From positions 1 to 32,143 of the forward strand of contig NZ_DATJPM010000041.1 in the NCBI RefSeq assembly GCF_035506375.1: a DNA stretch of 32,143 nt. The letters run 5' to 3'. Of this stretch, positions 7,601 to 15,060 are shown piece after piece. Source of the DNA: Methanocella sp. (GTDB taxonomy: Archaea > Halobacteriota > Methanocellia > Methanocellales > Methanocellaceae). A program made the translations under genes and the position numbers. Position 1 is the stretch's first letter. The number at the start of each line of letters is the position of its first letter. The notes beneath the pieces are model-generated. The model was given only the letters and a program-made list of their open reading frames with translations, did no database searches and was not told the DNA's origin.

Positions 7601-8934
7601 GATATATCCCTCTGCAACATTTGTGAAGCCCACGACAGGTATGTCTGCTTAAGCTGTATATCGTCGAGCACGGGCTTTATGCCTTTCCACCGCTCTTCCA
7701 GGAATTCCCGCTCCCGGGGGACGTTCTTAGCGCAGCGCATGCCCTGGCACGCTCCGAAGCCGATGCGGTTGAACTTCCACAGGTCTTCCGGATTTAGGAA
7801 ATCCATCGCGATGATGCGGCCCGCCGCCCGCTCGCAGTTACACAGCAGGCTGCCGTCCGGCTCATCTCTTAATATATTCGGCAGGGGCGTTTTGGTGCGG
7901 CATTCTCCCCTCTCTCCGAGGAGCCGCATAACCTTATTAGCCGCCGTTTCGGCTATGAGCCGGTATGTCGTCAGCTTTCCCCCGGCGACAGTGACTATAC
8001 CATTATTCTCATCAATATGGTGATCCCTCGAAAGGGCCCGGCCTTCTATGCTGCCGTCGAGGGCGTTCCCGAGGAGCGGGCGCACGCCGGAGAACGCCCG
8101 AATGATCCTGATTTCTTCATTATCCGGCAGCATGGCTTTTGCCTCGCGCAGGAGTGCCCGATATTCGTCTCGCGCTGGTATTGTACTCGTTGAGCGGGAA
8201 GAGGTCGTGCCGATGAGAGACGTCGTGTGGCCCGGCACTATGATATCGCCGTCCGAGGGCGGCCTCATGCGGTTCAGGACGACGTCGCAGAGCCTCCGCT
8301 CCGTCACGAGTATAGTTCCTTTATCCGGCTGTATGCTCAGGCGCATGTCCTTATTTATGGCCCCGCATGCGTGGCCAGCTGCGTTAATGACAATGTCGGC
8401 TTTAAGTGTCCGGCCGTCGTCCAGGAGTACGCCGCCTTCCACGATGGACCGCACGCCGGTTCTCGTGTGGACTATAGCGCCGTTAATGCGGGCGTCGTAG
8501 AGATTTGCTATCGTCAATAAAAACGGGTCTATCGCCGCATCGTTGGTCCTCATACACCGGACGGCTTTCCTGTTTGGCGACTCCGCGGCGGATAATTCCT
8601 CCATGGGTATCGATGCCTTTTTACAGGCATCCAGAAGCTTATCGCCATAGGCGGCTTCCCCCTCGCTCACGGCCACGAACAGCCCGCCCGTATCCTCGAT
8701 ATATCCGGGCGCGATCGCTTTAAGCGCCAGGTTCTCACGGGCGCATTCGGCGGCTGCCGCGGGGTCTGTTACGGCATAGCGGGCTCCCGAATGTAATAAT
8801 CCATGGCACCGGCCCGAAGCTCCGGACGCCGGGGCCTCACGCTCCAGTAGCGTTACCGGAATCCCCCGGAGCGTCAGGTCCCGGGCGATGCCGGCCCCGA
8901 CGATGCCTGCGCCGATTACCACGACACCGCTCAT
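7597..8934 (-). CDS. GlpA-like FAD-dependent dehydrogenase with BFD-type [2Fe-2S] domain
   Basis: A 445-residue protein resembling the A subunit of anaerobic glycerol-3-phosphate dehydrogenase. It starts with a Rossmann FAD motif (VVIGAGIVGAGIARDLTLRG), then GRCHGLLHSGARYAV and YIEDTGGLFVAV typical of GlpA, a DAO-fold body, and GVRPLLG and VTVAGGKLTTYRL near the end of the FAD domain. The C-terminus carries a BFD-like domain with Cys365, Cys367, Cys396 and Cys401 (LLCNCER, GACQGMRC) suited to a [2Fe-2S] cluster. GlpB and GlpC partners are not adjacent. Archaeal lipids use glycerol-1-phosphate, so a role with glycerol-3-phosphate would be catabolic or redox. Another 2-hydroxyacid substrate is possible. 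ATG at 8934 is chosen over a TTG one codon earlier. Confidence 0.85.
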   Translation of the reverse strand: MSGVVVIGAGIVGAGIARDLTLRGIPVTLLEREAPASGASGRCHGLLHSGARYAVTDPAAAAECARENLALKAIAPGYIEDTGGLFVAVSEGEAAYGDKLLDACKKASIPMEELSAAESPNRKAVRCMRTNDAAIDPFLLTIANLYDARINGAIVHTRTGVRSIVEGGVLLDDGRTLKADIVINAAGHACGAINKDMRLSIQPDKGTILVTERRLCDVVLNRMRPPSDGDIIVPGHTTSLIGTTSSRSTSTIPARDEYRALLREAKAMLPDNEEIRIIRAFSGVRPLLGNALDGSIEGRALSRDHHIDENNGIVTVAGGKLTTYRLIAETAANKVMRLLGERGECRTKTPLPNILRDEPDGSLLCNCERAAGRIIAMDFLNPEDLWKFNRIGFGACQGMRCAKNVPREREFLEERWKGIKPVLDDIQLKQTYLSWASQMLQRDIS

Positions 8935-8976
8935 CAATACACTAAGAACGGATATGGCTGATAAAGATTGTGCGAG

Positions 8977-9050
8977 CTGCTATGTTGAATAAGTCTTGTA
9001 TGTCGTGTACTTCTCCGGCTTAAAATGCAGGAGTAATTCAACACAGCATA
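8977..9050. repeat. Short palindromic element of family A (74 bp)
   Basis: TGCTATGTTGAATAAG on the left and TAATTCAACACAGCA on the right are inverted copies, with CTCCGG and GGAG pairing inside. The right end read in reverse closely matches the left end of the large element at 28204, so both belong to one family. TTATTCAACATAG at 9189-9201 is a further end-like remnant. The rest of 9051-9254 is AT-rich with a few imperfect repeats of CTTCGCGG/GGCTTA; I see no gene in it. Confidence 0.65.
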
Positions 9051-9254
9051 AGAAATTAATTATGACTAAGCTCATTCATTTATTAATAAATCTTTTAATG
9101 TATCTTCGCGGTCTTAGCGCTCGAAACGTCTTCGAGGCCTTAGCAGGCTTCGCGGGCTTAAAATGGGTCATCCGGATAGACAATACCTATTATTCAACAT
9201 AGTGGTGCAGGCTAAAAAAAGGCGAAGGGGCGCGATCCGCCCCGTAAAAGTAAT

Positions 9255-9578
9255 TTACTTGGCGGGGAACTTGAAAGCTTCCTTAGGGTTCCTCGACAGC
9301 TCGTTGTACTGGAGGTGCTTGATGCCGATCTTCTCGACGCTGGCCTTCCAGATCTTATCGGGCAGCCACGCGGGCGAGTTCGCCGGCTTGGGGACCTGCT
9401 TACGTTCACCCTTGAAGAAGTGGAGCTTCTTGGTGCCCTTCTCACGGAGGATTATCTTCGTGATATTCTTGTTAGCTACCTTAAGCGCGGCATCCCTGGG
9501 CTGTGCGCCCGTGAATGTGCCGATCTCCTCCCCGTTTTCATTCAATAAGCCGAAGTTCTTTTTTTCTCTTGCTACCAT
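9255..9578 (-). CDS. Chromosomal protein MC1 (DNA-bending nucleoid protein)
   Basis: MC1 is a small monomeric DNA-bending protein that compacts the chromosome in Methanosarcina and relatives. This 107-residue version has the hallmark order FGLLNENGEEIGTFTG, QPRDAALKVAN, IILREKGTKKLHFFKGERK and SPAWLPDKIWKASVEK. It is a little longer than the 93-residue Methanosarcina protein, with an extended C-terminus (HLQYNELSRNPKEAFKFPAK). The ATG follows AAGGTGATT, a strong ribosome site. A TATA-like element (AGCTATAAAT on the minus strand, 9641-9650) lies about 65 bases upstream. It lies beside a small winged-helix gene on the same strand. Confidence 0.93.
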   Translation of the reverse strand: MVAREKKNFGLLNENGEEIGTFTGAQPRDAALKVANKNITKIILREKGTKKLHFFKGERKQVPKPANSPAWLPDKIWKASVEKIGIKHLQYNELSRNPKEAFKFPAK

Positions 9579-9640
9579 TGAATCACCTTTCCATACCGTT
9601 CTTTTAACGGCATTCGCTATATTTAATTTGAAATCTTCCT

Positions 9641-9650
9641 ATTTATAGCT
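9641..9650 (-). promoter_or_regulatory. Candidate TATA box of the MC1 gene
   Basis: The minus strand reads AGCTATAAAT, close to an archaeal TATA consensus. This predicts a leader of roughly 40 bases that includes the AAGGTGATT ribosome site. An AT-rich alternative (AAATTAAATATAG) lies nearer the gene. The 9651-9779 interval shows no gene. Confidence 0.45.
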
Positions 9651-9779
9651 TGTGAAATTAACCCCTATCGTCATATTGAGCCTTTTTAGACCCATTATTA
9701 TTGGAATTAACAGATTCGGGGAAATATTTAGGCACTTTTGCTTTAAATAAAAAAAGATTTACCGGCCCTGCGAACAGAA

Positions 9780-10037
9780 TTAGCGCATTGAATGGAGGAC
9801 CGTTGCCGCCGCCTTGCCATTCTCTGTGAGCGCGTACTTATCCTTCTGCTTCTTGATGACGCCTTTTTCGGCCATGTCCTTTAGCGCCTTTTCGAGAAAG
9901 AGCTTCGGCGCCCTCGTCAGCTTCCCGAGCGTCTCTTCGGTCTCCGCCCCGTTCTTGTCGAGCACGTCGACGATCTGTTTCCGCTTCACGTTGCCGCTAA
10001 TAAAGCCGACTAACTCTTCTACGGTAGCTTCCGCCAT
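9780..10037 (-). CDS. Small winged-helix protein, probable DNA-binding regulator
   Basis: An 85-residue protein with a helix-turn-helix/winged-helix pattern. A first helix (TVEELVGFISG) is followed by RKQIVDVLDKNGAETEETLG, a helix LFLEKALKDMAEKGVIKK and a wing ending DKYALTENGKAAATVL. The final phrase is typical of archaeal DtxR/MarR-like wings. No ligand domain is present, so it probably acts as a dimer or with a partner. It is transcribed away from the inverted-repeat cluster at 10138-10318, which lies about 100 bases upstream of its start and would be a natural place for autoregulation (inference). The ATG has no strong Shine-Dalgarno. Confidence 0.75.
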   Translation of the reverse strand: MAEATVEELVGFISGNVKRKQIVDVLDKNGAETEETLGKLTRAPKLFLEKALKDMAEKGVIKKQKDKYALTENGKAAATVLHSMR

Positions 10038-10137
10038 TATATCACTACAATATAATATGTCTATACGATAAAATAGTATTTCCCTGTTACTACCTTAACA
10101 TACTAAAAAATTAAATTTGGAAGATATTCAATGATAA

Positions 10138-10318
10138 TTGGTGCCGCCTGGTGTAACCTTGGAGCGGCTTGGTGATTATATAATATTTTGGTGACCCTTA
10201 TGTATTCCTGGTGCCGCTTGAGAGCAGCTATTATTTCAACCATGCCAGGATTACACCAGGCGGCACCAATTCAATTAATATCACCAAGTGGCACGGAGTT
10301 TACACCAGGCGGCACCAA
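10138..10318. repeat. Nested inverted-repeat cluster, 19-bp unit TTGGTGCCGCCTGGTGTAA
   Basis: The 19-base unit occurs at 10138-10156 (plus), 10251-10269 (minus) and 10300-10318 (minus) without a mismatch, with a partial copy CCTGGTGCCGCTTG near 10207-10220. A second element, CTTGGTGAT, follows the outer left unit (about 10168-10176). Its inverse ATCACCAAG precedes the outer right unit (about 10280-10288). The outer arms therefore form a collinear imperfect palindrome about 180 bases long. No protein is encoded. It lies between the winged-helix gene and the 7S RNA promoter. Confidence 0.85.
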
Positions 10319-10427
10319 CTTATCTATAATAATTTAAAAATGCACTTTAGAGTACTTATTAATTATTTTCATAAGCTATATCACTATACATTCTCTATAC
10401 GACCACCTTTTCATATTTTCGAAGGAT

Positions 10428-10440
10428 AAAGTTTATTTCA
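10428..10440 (+). promoter_or_regulatory. TATA region of the SRP RNA gene
   Basis: AAAGTTTATTTCA lies about 25 bases before the predicted first base of the 7S RNA at about 10460, the spacing expected for an archaeal promoter. Confidence 0.55.
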
Positions 10441-10459
10441 TAGACGGGGCATTTCTTAT

Positions 10460-10772
10460 CGGCGAGCTAGCCCGGGTGGTTCGGCGTCACCTGCTACCTT
10501 CAATCGTCGGCATGTTGGGGGCGAAGCTTGAGGAAGGCGTTCCTGTTGTATGAAGGCCTTACTTCTCGACAGTGAAGGCCCGTCCCGCTTGGTTGGCGGT
10601 GGCGCTATGTCATGCTGGAGAGCATGATCTACGCCTTAATTGCGGGGACCGGCACAGGCCCGGAAGGGAGCATGCTTACCGTAAACAACTAACGCTTGTG
10701 GGGTTGCGGGCCGGAGGGAAGGAGTAAGATAACCTTCATATTGCTCGGCGTCGACTGATGGCGCGCTCGCTA
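10460..10772 (+). ncRNA. ffs: Signal recognition particle 7S RNA
   Basis: The SRP RNA is the scaffold of the particle that targets membrane and secreted proteins to the translocon. The near-universal helix 8 core is present as CAGGCCCGGAAGGGAGCA around 10655-10672, flanked by pairing GGACCGG and GCTTACCG-type arms. The 5' end GGCGAGC (10461-10467) can pair with GCTCGCT (10765-10771), giving the terminal helix 1 found in archaeal SRP RNAs. The resulting length of about 312 bases is typical. The interval is GC-rich with no supported reading frame. The exact ends are inferred from helix 1 and the TATA position. A T5 run follows at about 10796. Confidence 0.92.
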
Positions 10773-10843
10773 CTATTAATCATTGTCGAGAATGCCTTTT
10801 TCCAGTATCGTTCACTCGAAATGGGCGCATCGGCTGCATTTTT

Positions 10844-10874
10844 ATATTAAAATTATTAATTATAATTTTAATAT
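10844..10874. promoter_or_regulatory. AT-only perfect inverted repeat in the fasciclin gene promoter
   Basis: ATATTAAAATTAT (10844-10856) and ATAATTTTAATAT (10862-10874) are exact inverted copies separated by five bases. They sit about 60-90 bases before the fasciclin-protein ATG, inside an AT-rich tract that must hold its promoter. This may be a regulator site or simply a TATA-rich region; I cannot tell which. Confidence 0.5.
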
Positions 10875-10932
10875 TAATAATATGTTATTAATTGATTTAT
10901 GTATCCAGTAGTTCTATTTTTTGGTGTTTTAC

Positions 10933-11997
10933 ATGTCAGATATTAAAAAATTAGTCCTGGTGATGATCATACTCGCTACCCTGGCGGGCATGACAATTCC
11001 CATGATCAACGCACAGTCGACGGGTAAAACGATGCTGGAGAACATGGCCTCCCGTCCAGAATTTTCCAGTGTGGTCAACCTGGCGAAGGCTGCCGGACTC
11101 GATGGCGTATTGAACGGTGCGGCGCCGTATACGCTGTTCGCGCCGACGAATAATGCCATAGCGAGCCTGCCCTCCGACCGGGTCAAAGCGCTGATGGACG
11201 ATAAGCCTCTTCTGGCCAACCTGGTCAAATATCATGTCGTGCCCGGGAAAATATCCTATGCGGACCTTTCCAGGATGACCTCGATCAAGACCGTCGATGG
11301 CAGGACCTTACCGGTGACCGTGAAAAACGGAGTAGTATCGGTTGCCGGAGCGAAGATCTCGCCAGGTTCTGGTATAGATAGCACGAACGGGATGATATAC
11401 CCGGTCGACAGTGTCCTGTTGCCTCCCGGGTTCGCTCTTCCGCAGGCTCAGGTAAGCCGGTCGTCGGGTCTTCCCGGCTGGCTCCCGTGGCTACTCGGCG
11501 CCATCGTTCTGGGCGGGATTGCACTATACTTCCTGACAAGGGGCAGCAAGCCGAAGACCTATGAAAAGGCGTATGAAGCGGCACGAGCCCGGCCCGAAGA
11601 GCATCTTAAGGCAGAGGAGACGATGCGACAGGTCCGCGAGTCGCTCGCGAGCGTCCGCGAGCCAAATGTTCAGGATATCGCGAAGAACGTCGATCTGCCT
11701 TTGTCAGGCGATGCCTTAAAAGGATTGAACGAGCTTATAAGCAAGGGCACATTCGCCAATAAGCAGGATTTCCTTGGCTTCCTGGGAAAACAATATATAC
11801 AAAATAACATTGGCGCGGCAATGGCCGGTGGTAGCGAGCCCGGTATATCCACGATCATGGATATTATTAACACGACGGGAATCGCTAAGGGTTTCACGGA
11901 GGGCGACATAAAAAAATATCTGGTGCCGCTCCTGATCACCGGGTTCATGGCGATCTACCGGTACCTGAACAAGCAGCCTGCCGTTAAACCGGTTTGA
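10933..11997 (+). CDS. Fasciclin (FAS1) domain membrane protein with cytoplasmic C-terminal region
   Basis: A 354-residue protein. Residues 1-27 are a signal peptide (MSDIKKLVLVMIILATLAG, cut near INAQS). Residues about 30-165 are one FAS1 domain with both signature helices, APYTLFAPTNNAI and LLANLVKYHVVPG. A Gly/Pro-rich turn leads to a membrane helix (WLPWLLGAIVLGGIALYFL, about 183-201). A charged region of about 150 residues, predicted helical and cytoplasmic, follows and contains a conserved-looking LPLSGDALKGLNELISKG. FAS1 domains mediate adhesion, but the inner region is unusual and unassigned. The frame opens at TTG 10921; ATG 10933 is preferred because it directly starts the signal peptide and follows GGTG. 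Confidence 0.87.
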   Translation: MSDIKKLVLVMIILATLAGMTIPMINAQSTGKTMLENMASRPEFSSVVNLAKAAGLDGVLNGAAPYTLFAPTNNAIASLPSDRVKALMDDKPLLANLVKYHVVPGKISYADLSRMTSIKTVDGRTLPVTVKNGVVSVAGAKISPGSGIDSTNGMIYPVDSVLLPPGFALPQAQVSRSSGLPGWLPWLLGAIVLGGIALYFLTRGSKPKTYEKAYEAARARPEEHLKAEETMRQVRESLASVREPNVQDIAKNVDLPLSGDALKGLNELISKGTFANKQDFLGFLGKQYIQNNIGAAMAGGSEPGISTIMDIINTTGIAKGFTEGDIKKYLVPLLITGFMAIYRYLNKQPAVKPV

Positions 11998-12003
11998 CTA
12001 CTA

Positions 12004-12020
12004 ATTATTTTTTTTCATTT
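12004..12020 (+). terminator. T-tract after the fasciclin gene
   Basis: ATTATTTTTTTTCATTT directly follows the stop. Archaeal termination commonly uses T-rich tracts without a stable hairpin. The following 85 bases to the convergent VOC gene hold nothing else that I recognise. Confidence 0.5.
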
Positions 12021-12106
12021 GATACGATTGCCGATCCAGGCTTTCTGCACGATCTATCTACTAATGAGTAAACGGCCGGCAGTCAAGCCAGCTTGAATTT
12101 ATTGAT

Positions 12107-12508
12107 TTATTCGCAGTCGCCGGGCTCCAGCTGTATGACGTAACCGTCCGGGTCCTCGATGTAGACGAACCGGCCGGTTCCCCTTGAAGGATTATGGTGG
12201 ACCGGGATGTTGTTCATCCTGATATATTCGAGGGCTTTATCGAAGTTCTTATCGTCTATGCGGAAGCCGAAATGCATATGCGTCAGCCCGCAGTCTCCCG
12301 GACTCACCGGCCCGTCGGCCTTGAAAAGGAATAGGCTGTCGCGGGCGCCGGCCGTCTGTACATGGGCGTATTTCTCAGTGCGGCCGATTATGTTCATGTC
12401 GAACATGCCGGTGTAAAATTTCAGGGACCTGTCCACGTCAGACACATCGATGGCGATATGGCATAGCCCGCCGGTCTTTATTTTTTCTCGTGTCGTAGTC
12501 GCATGCAT
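12107..12508 (-). CDS. VOC superfamily (glyoxalase/bleomycin-resistance-like) protein
   Basis: A 133-residue single-domain VOC protein: CHIAIDVSDVDRSLKFYTGM at the start, GLTHMHFGFRIDD in the middle and GRFVYIEDPDGYVIQLE at the end. The usual metal-binding positions (the early His, the His of THMHF and the final Glu) are kept, so a metal-dependent lyase, isomerase or dioxygenase is likely. The substrate is unknown. The frame is open to a TTG at 12565 that has AAGGT just upstream, and to an ATG at 12526. I use the ATG at 12508 because the domain begins shortly after it, but the longer forms are possible. It lies just downstream of the HAD gene on the same strand, probably in one operon. Confidence 0.85.
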   Translation of the reverse strand: MHATTTREKIKTGGLCHIAIDVSDVDRSLKFYTGMFDMNIIGRTEKYAHVQTAGARDSLFLFKADGPVSPGDCGLTHMHFGFRIDDKNFDKALEYIRMNNIPVHHNPSRGTGRFVYIEDPDGYVIQLEPGDCE

Positions 12509-12574
12509 GGTATATACCAGATACATGGTAGCTGCGGCGGGAAAATAGCCGTTCGCGATAAACAAGGCGGGACC

Positions 12575-13204
12575 TTAATTCTTCAATATATCGAGGAGAC
12601 TTTCCAAACTATGGATCTCGTAGTCGGGCTTCGCCTTGATCTGCCGGCCGAACCGGTTGATATAGATGCTCCTCACACCGGCATTCTGTGCGGCCATGAT
12701 GTCGGAGAGGGTATCGCCCACGTAGGCTGCCTCATCGGGCTTGAGCTTCATGTCGACCAGGCAGTAGATAATGGGCAGCGGCGATGGCTTGTATCCCGTA
12801 TCCTCGGTGCAGGCGATGATTGGGTTGAAGTATGGGCGCATGCCCACCTTTTTCAGGAGCTTATCCGTGTGGTCGTAAGAAGTATGCGTCACGATGCCCT
12901 TCGGCATGTTAAGCCCCTTGAGGATGGACGCATCCTCATGGAGGTATGTGCTCCGCAGCTTCTCGTCGATGTTCTCGTACTTATTAAATACAGTCCAGAA
13001 CTTATCCGGGTCGCAGCCCCACCGCTTGATCACGTTATCCCGTGACTCCGAGTCGATGGCATACCAGAGCTCTTTGGCGTGGCGTAGCGTAAAATCGTAG
13101 CCCAGGTCGTGGCCGACGCGATGGAGCATGAGCTCGATGTAATCGTCGTCGTTGTCGATGATCGTGCCGTCCAGGTCGAAAATGAGTCCCTTAATGCGTT
13201 CCAT
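12575..13204 (-). CDS. HAD-family hydrolase (phosphoglycolate phosphatase-like)
   Basis: A 209-residue haloacid dehalogenase-type phosphatase. Motif I is IFDLDGTIID (nucleophile Asp near residue 10), motif II is in GIVTHTSYD, the motif III Lys is in EDTGYKPSP, and motif IV is AAYVGDTLSDIMAAQNAGV. A helical cap lies between motifs I and II, so small phosphomonoesters such as phosphoglycolate are likely substrates; the exact one is not readable. The ATG at 13204 is preferred over an upstream Met at 13261 because the HAD fold begins at once (MERIKGLIFDLDG) and an AAGGG lies close by. The VOC gene follows on the same strand. Confidence 0.9.
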   Translation of the reverse strand: MERIKGLIFDLDGTIIDNDDDYIELMLHRVGHDLGYDFTLRHAKELWYAIDSESRDNVIKRWGCDPDKFWTVFNKYENIDEKLRSTYLHEDASILKGLNMPKGIVTHTSYDHTDKLLKKVGMRPYFNPIIACTEDTGYKPSPLPIIYCLVDMKLKPDEAAYVGDTLSDIMAAQNAGVRSIYINRFGRQIKAKPDYEIHSLESLLDILKN

Positions 13205-13303
13205 AGCCCTTAATGATAGAATAAGCACGACCTGCTTCAAAATACTTTGCGGTTCGTGCAATATCGTAAAGCTTTTACCGGTTCATGGTGATGATAAGGG
13301 CAT

Positions 13304-14212
13304 ATGAGCGGTTACAGGAAGGGAACGCGAAAGCCGAAGGAGATGAGCATAAAAGAATTCAACGTCGGTGGGTATAAGGTGCCTCCGGCGCTGCTGATCC
13401 TATCCCTCCTGGCGGTGCTATATACGCTATTCCTGTTCGGGAGCCAGCTGGAAAAAAGCCAGGACGCCATCATCCTTTCTGCATTCTCCGTGATATCGTT
13501 CGCGGTTTTTGCCTACCTGTCCCGCCCGGGGAGCGTGGCCGGCCTCCGGCCTTTTAAAAGCCTTATAGACGCATACCTGGCGCTTTCGTTGCTCACTTTT
13601 ATCATTGACGCAGCGTCCTTTTTCCGCGTTCTTCCCATCGTGGGCGGCCTCATGAGGCCGGTAATGATGAGCTTTATCTTTGCCGTTTTAAGCGTGCTGC
13701 TCATCTGGCTGCTGCTATACTTTGAAGGGGGCGAGCCCGAGGACGACTTTATCAGGGACAGCGGCCGGTCGGGCCTGCTCTACGGCGCTGTCGCCTTTAT
13801 ACTTTGTATCGTACTGGGCCTGGCCGTTCTGTATTTCGCCTTCGGCGGCTCCTCTATGCGCCTCAGCGACCTCGGATATATAGCGTGGATGGCCGTCATA
13901 TTCGGCCTTCTCAGCGGCGTCGGCGAGGAGCTGTGGTTCAGGGGCCTGCTGCTCTCGCGGATGGTGCCTCTCGCGGGCGAGAATCGTGCCAATATCATAC
14001 AGGCTCTCGCCTTTGGCGTCTTCGAGGCTTTCGTGGTCTATGCCGTCGGCCAGCAGCTTATCTATCTGCCCGCCGTCTTCGTCATCGGCTCTATACTGGG
14101 CTATTACTGGGGCCGGTTAACTATGACAGAAAAAAGTATCGTCCCGGCGGCGCTTTACCATGCCGGCTTCTACGTGCTCATCATAATGCCGATGTTTGCG
14201 GGGATACTCTAG
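13304..14212 (+). CDS. CPBP-type (Abi/CAAX-like) membrane protein with altered motif 2
   Basis: A 302-residue protein with about eight membrane helices and a basic N-terminus. The C-terminal half has the CPBP intramembrane protease motif 1 GVGEELWFRG (Glu208, Glu209, Arg213). Motif 2, normally FxxxH, reads FGVFE (Phe237 to Glu241). Motif 3 keeps a His in YHAGFY (His286), but the usual Asn/Asp position is Tyr290. CPBP proteins process prenylated or secreted peptides. The missing His suggests changed metal coordination or a non-catalytic protein. It is divergent from the HAD/VOC pair, with promoters in the roughly 100 bases between, and is followed by the large palindrome. Confidence 0.82.
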   Translation: MSGYRKGTRKPKEMSIKEFNVGGYKVPPALLILSLLAVLYTLFLFGSQLEKSQDAIILSAFSVISFAVFAYLSRPGSVAGLRPFKSLIDAYLALSLLTFIIDAASFFRVLPIVGGLMRPVMMSFIFAVLSVLLIWLLLYFEGGEPEDDFIRDSGRSGLLYGAVAFILCIVLGLAVLYFAFGGSSMRLSDLGYIAWMAVIFGLLSGVGEELWFRGLLLSRMVPLAGENRANIIQALAFGVFEAFVVYAVGQQLIYLPAVFVIGSILGYYWGRLTMTEKSIVPAALYHAGFYVLIIMPMFAGIL

Positions 14213-14220
14213 GCGAGGTA

Positions 14221-14633
14221 GTTCCGTGTTTGTTGTGTGATCGTTTGTCCTTTGTTCGTGTGGTTCGCTGATTTGTCCGGTTTTTCAACACGAAAACACG
14301 AATTCTTTTCTAGTCCCACGTAAGGGGCACGAACCACACTAAAGTGGATGCTTTCACGTCAAAACACCAAACAACCTCCCAAAGGCACGGACCTCGCTAA
14401 ATTAACTTGAAACACTAGAGAAAGCATTAATTTCATGCCGTCCTCGTGTTTCAATCTTTTTGTGGTTTGGTGTTCATTCGGGAGGTTGTTTCGTGTTTTA
14501 AGCGCCAGGCATGAGCCTTAATGATTATCGAGACTTACGTGGGATATAAAAGAATTAGTGTTTTCGTGTTGAAAAACCGACGGGCAGTACGAAAATGGAA
14601 AAAGCGGCAAAGGACTACTAAACAAACACGGAA
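14221..14633. repeat. Large imperfect palindrome (~410 bp), non-coding
   Basis: The ends GTTCCGTGTT and ACACGGAAC are inverted. A strong internal pair joins GGTTTTTCAACACGAAAACA (from 14279) to TGTTTTCGTGTTGAAAAACC (ending about 14578), continuing through AATTCTTTT/AAAAGAATT and CCCACGTAAG/CTTACGTGGG. Nearer the centre, AACAACCTCCC (14370-14380) pairs with GGGAGGTTGTT (14480-14490). No protein reading is supported. 14640-14784 is AT-rich and contains AGATAAAGGTGCAAAGGTCACAAAG, related to a stretch of the family A element near 28311. Confidence 0.75.
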
Positions 14634-14784
14634 CCACTGAAGGCACGGCGACACTAAGTTTCATAAAATTTTCTTTTTAGATAAAGGTGCAAAGGTCACA
14701 AAGCCCAATTCATTAACGATAAATCGCCTGTCATTACCTCATCCAGTGGAAAAAGAAATATTATTTCGTAGATAATCCGGGCAG

Positions 14785-15045
14785 CTATCGGGGCTCTTCA
14801 TCTTCATCCATCCCATCCTTCACCTTCTCGTAGGGTATTTCGTACTCGGCATACCGGATGAAGTTGTAAAGGAATCCTATGAACGTGATAAATGAAACGA
14901 TGGCAAGTAAAAAGAACACCGACCCGACGTAAACGTTCCACATTATCGTCGCACCGCCTAAGACGAGACCTACGATAGTGCCTGTCAGCGACAGCAATCC
15001 CACGAGCTTGGTGAATACGAATTCCATGCGTACATATGCAGGCAT
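14785..15045 (-). CDS. Small two-helix membrane protein with acidic tail
   Basis: An 86-residue protein with two hydrophobic helices (about residues 12-34, KLVGLLSLTGTIVGLVLGGA, and about 38-62, VYVGSVFFLLAIVSFITFIG) and a charged cytoplasmic tail (YEKVKDGMDEDEEPR). No family is recognised. It begins 15 bases after the stop of the YkgJ-like gene, so the two are likely one transcript. ATG at 15045 is used; a second Met seven residues in is possible. Confidence 0.68.
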   Translation of the reverse strand: MPAYVRMEFVFTKLVGLLSLTGTIVGLVLGGATIMWNVYVGSVFFLLAIVSFITFIGFLYNFIRYAEYEIPYEKVKDGMDEDEEPR

Positions 15046-15060
15046 TTCGTCGTATTAAAG

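Noticed and set aside
8996..9202. 68-aa plus-strand frame after the GlpA-like gene
   Set aside because: It starts inside a palindromic repeat and ends at another repeat end; composition is unlike the real genes.
10138..10318. CRISPR-like array from the 19-bp repeats
   Set aside because: Copies occur in both orientations with unequal spacing (95 and 30 bases), so the structure is palindromic rather than an array.
10211..10429. 72-aa plus-strand frame through the inverted repeats
   Set aside because: It is made of the repeat units and AT-rich DNA, with no ribosome site or family likeness.
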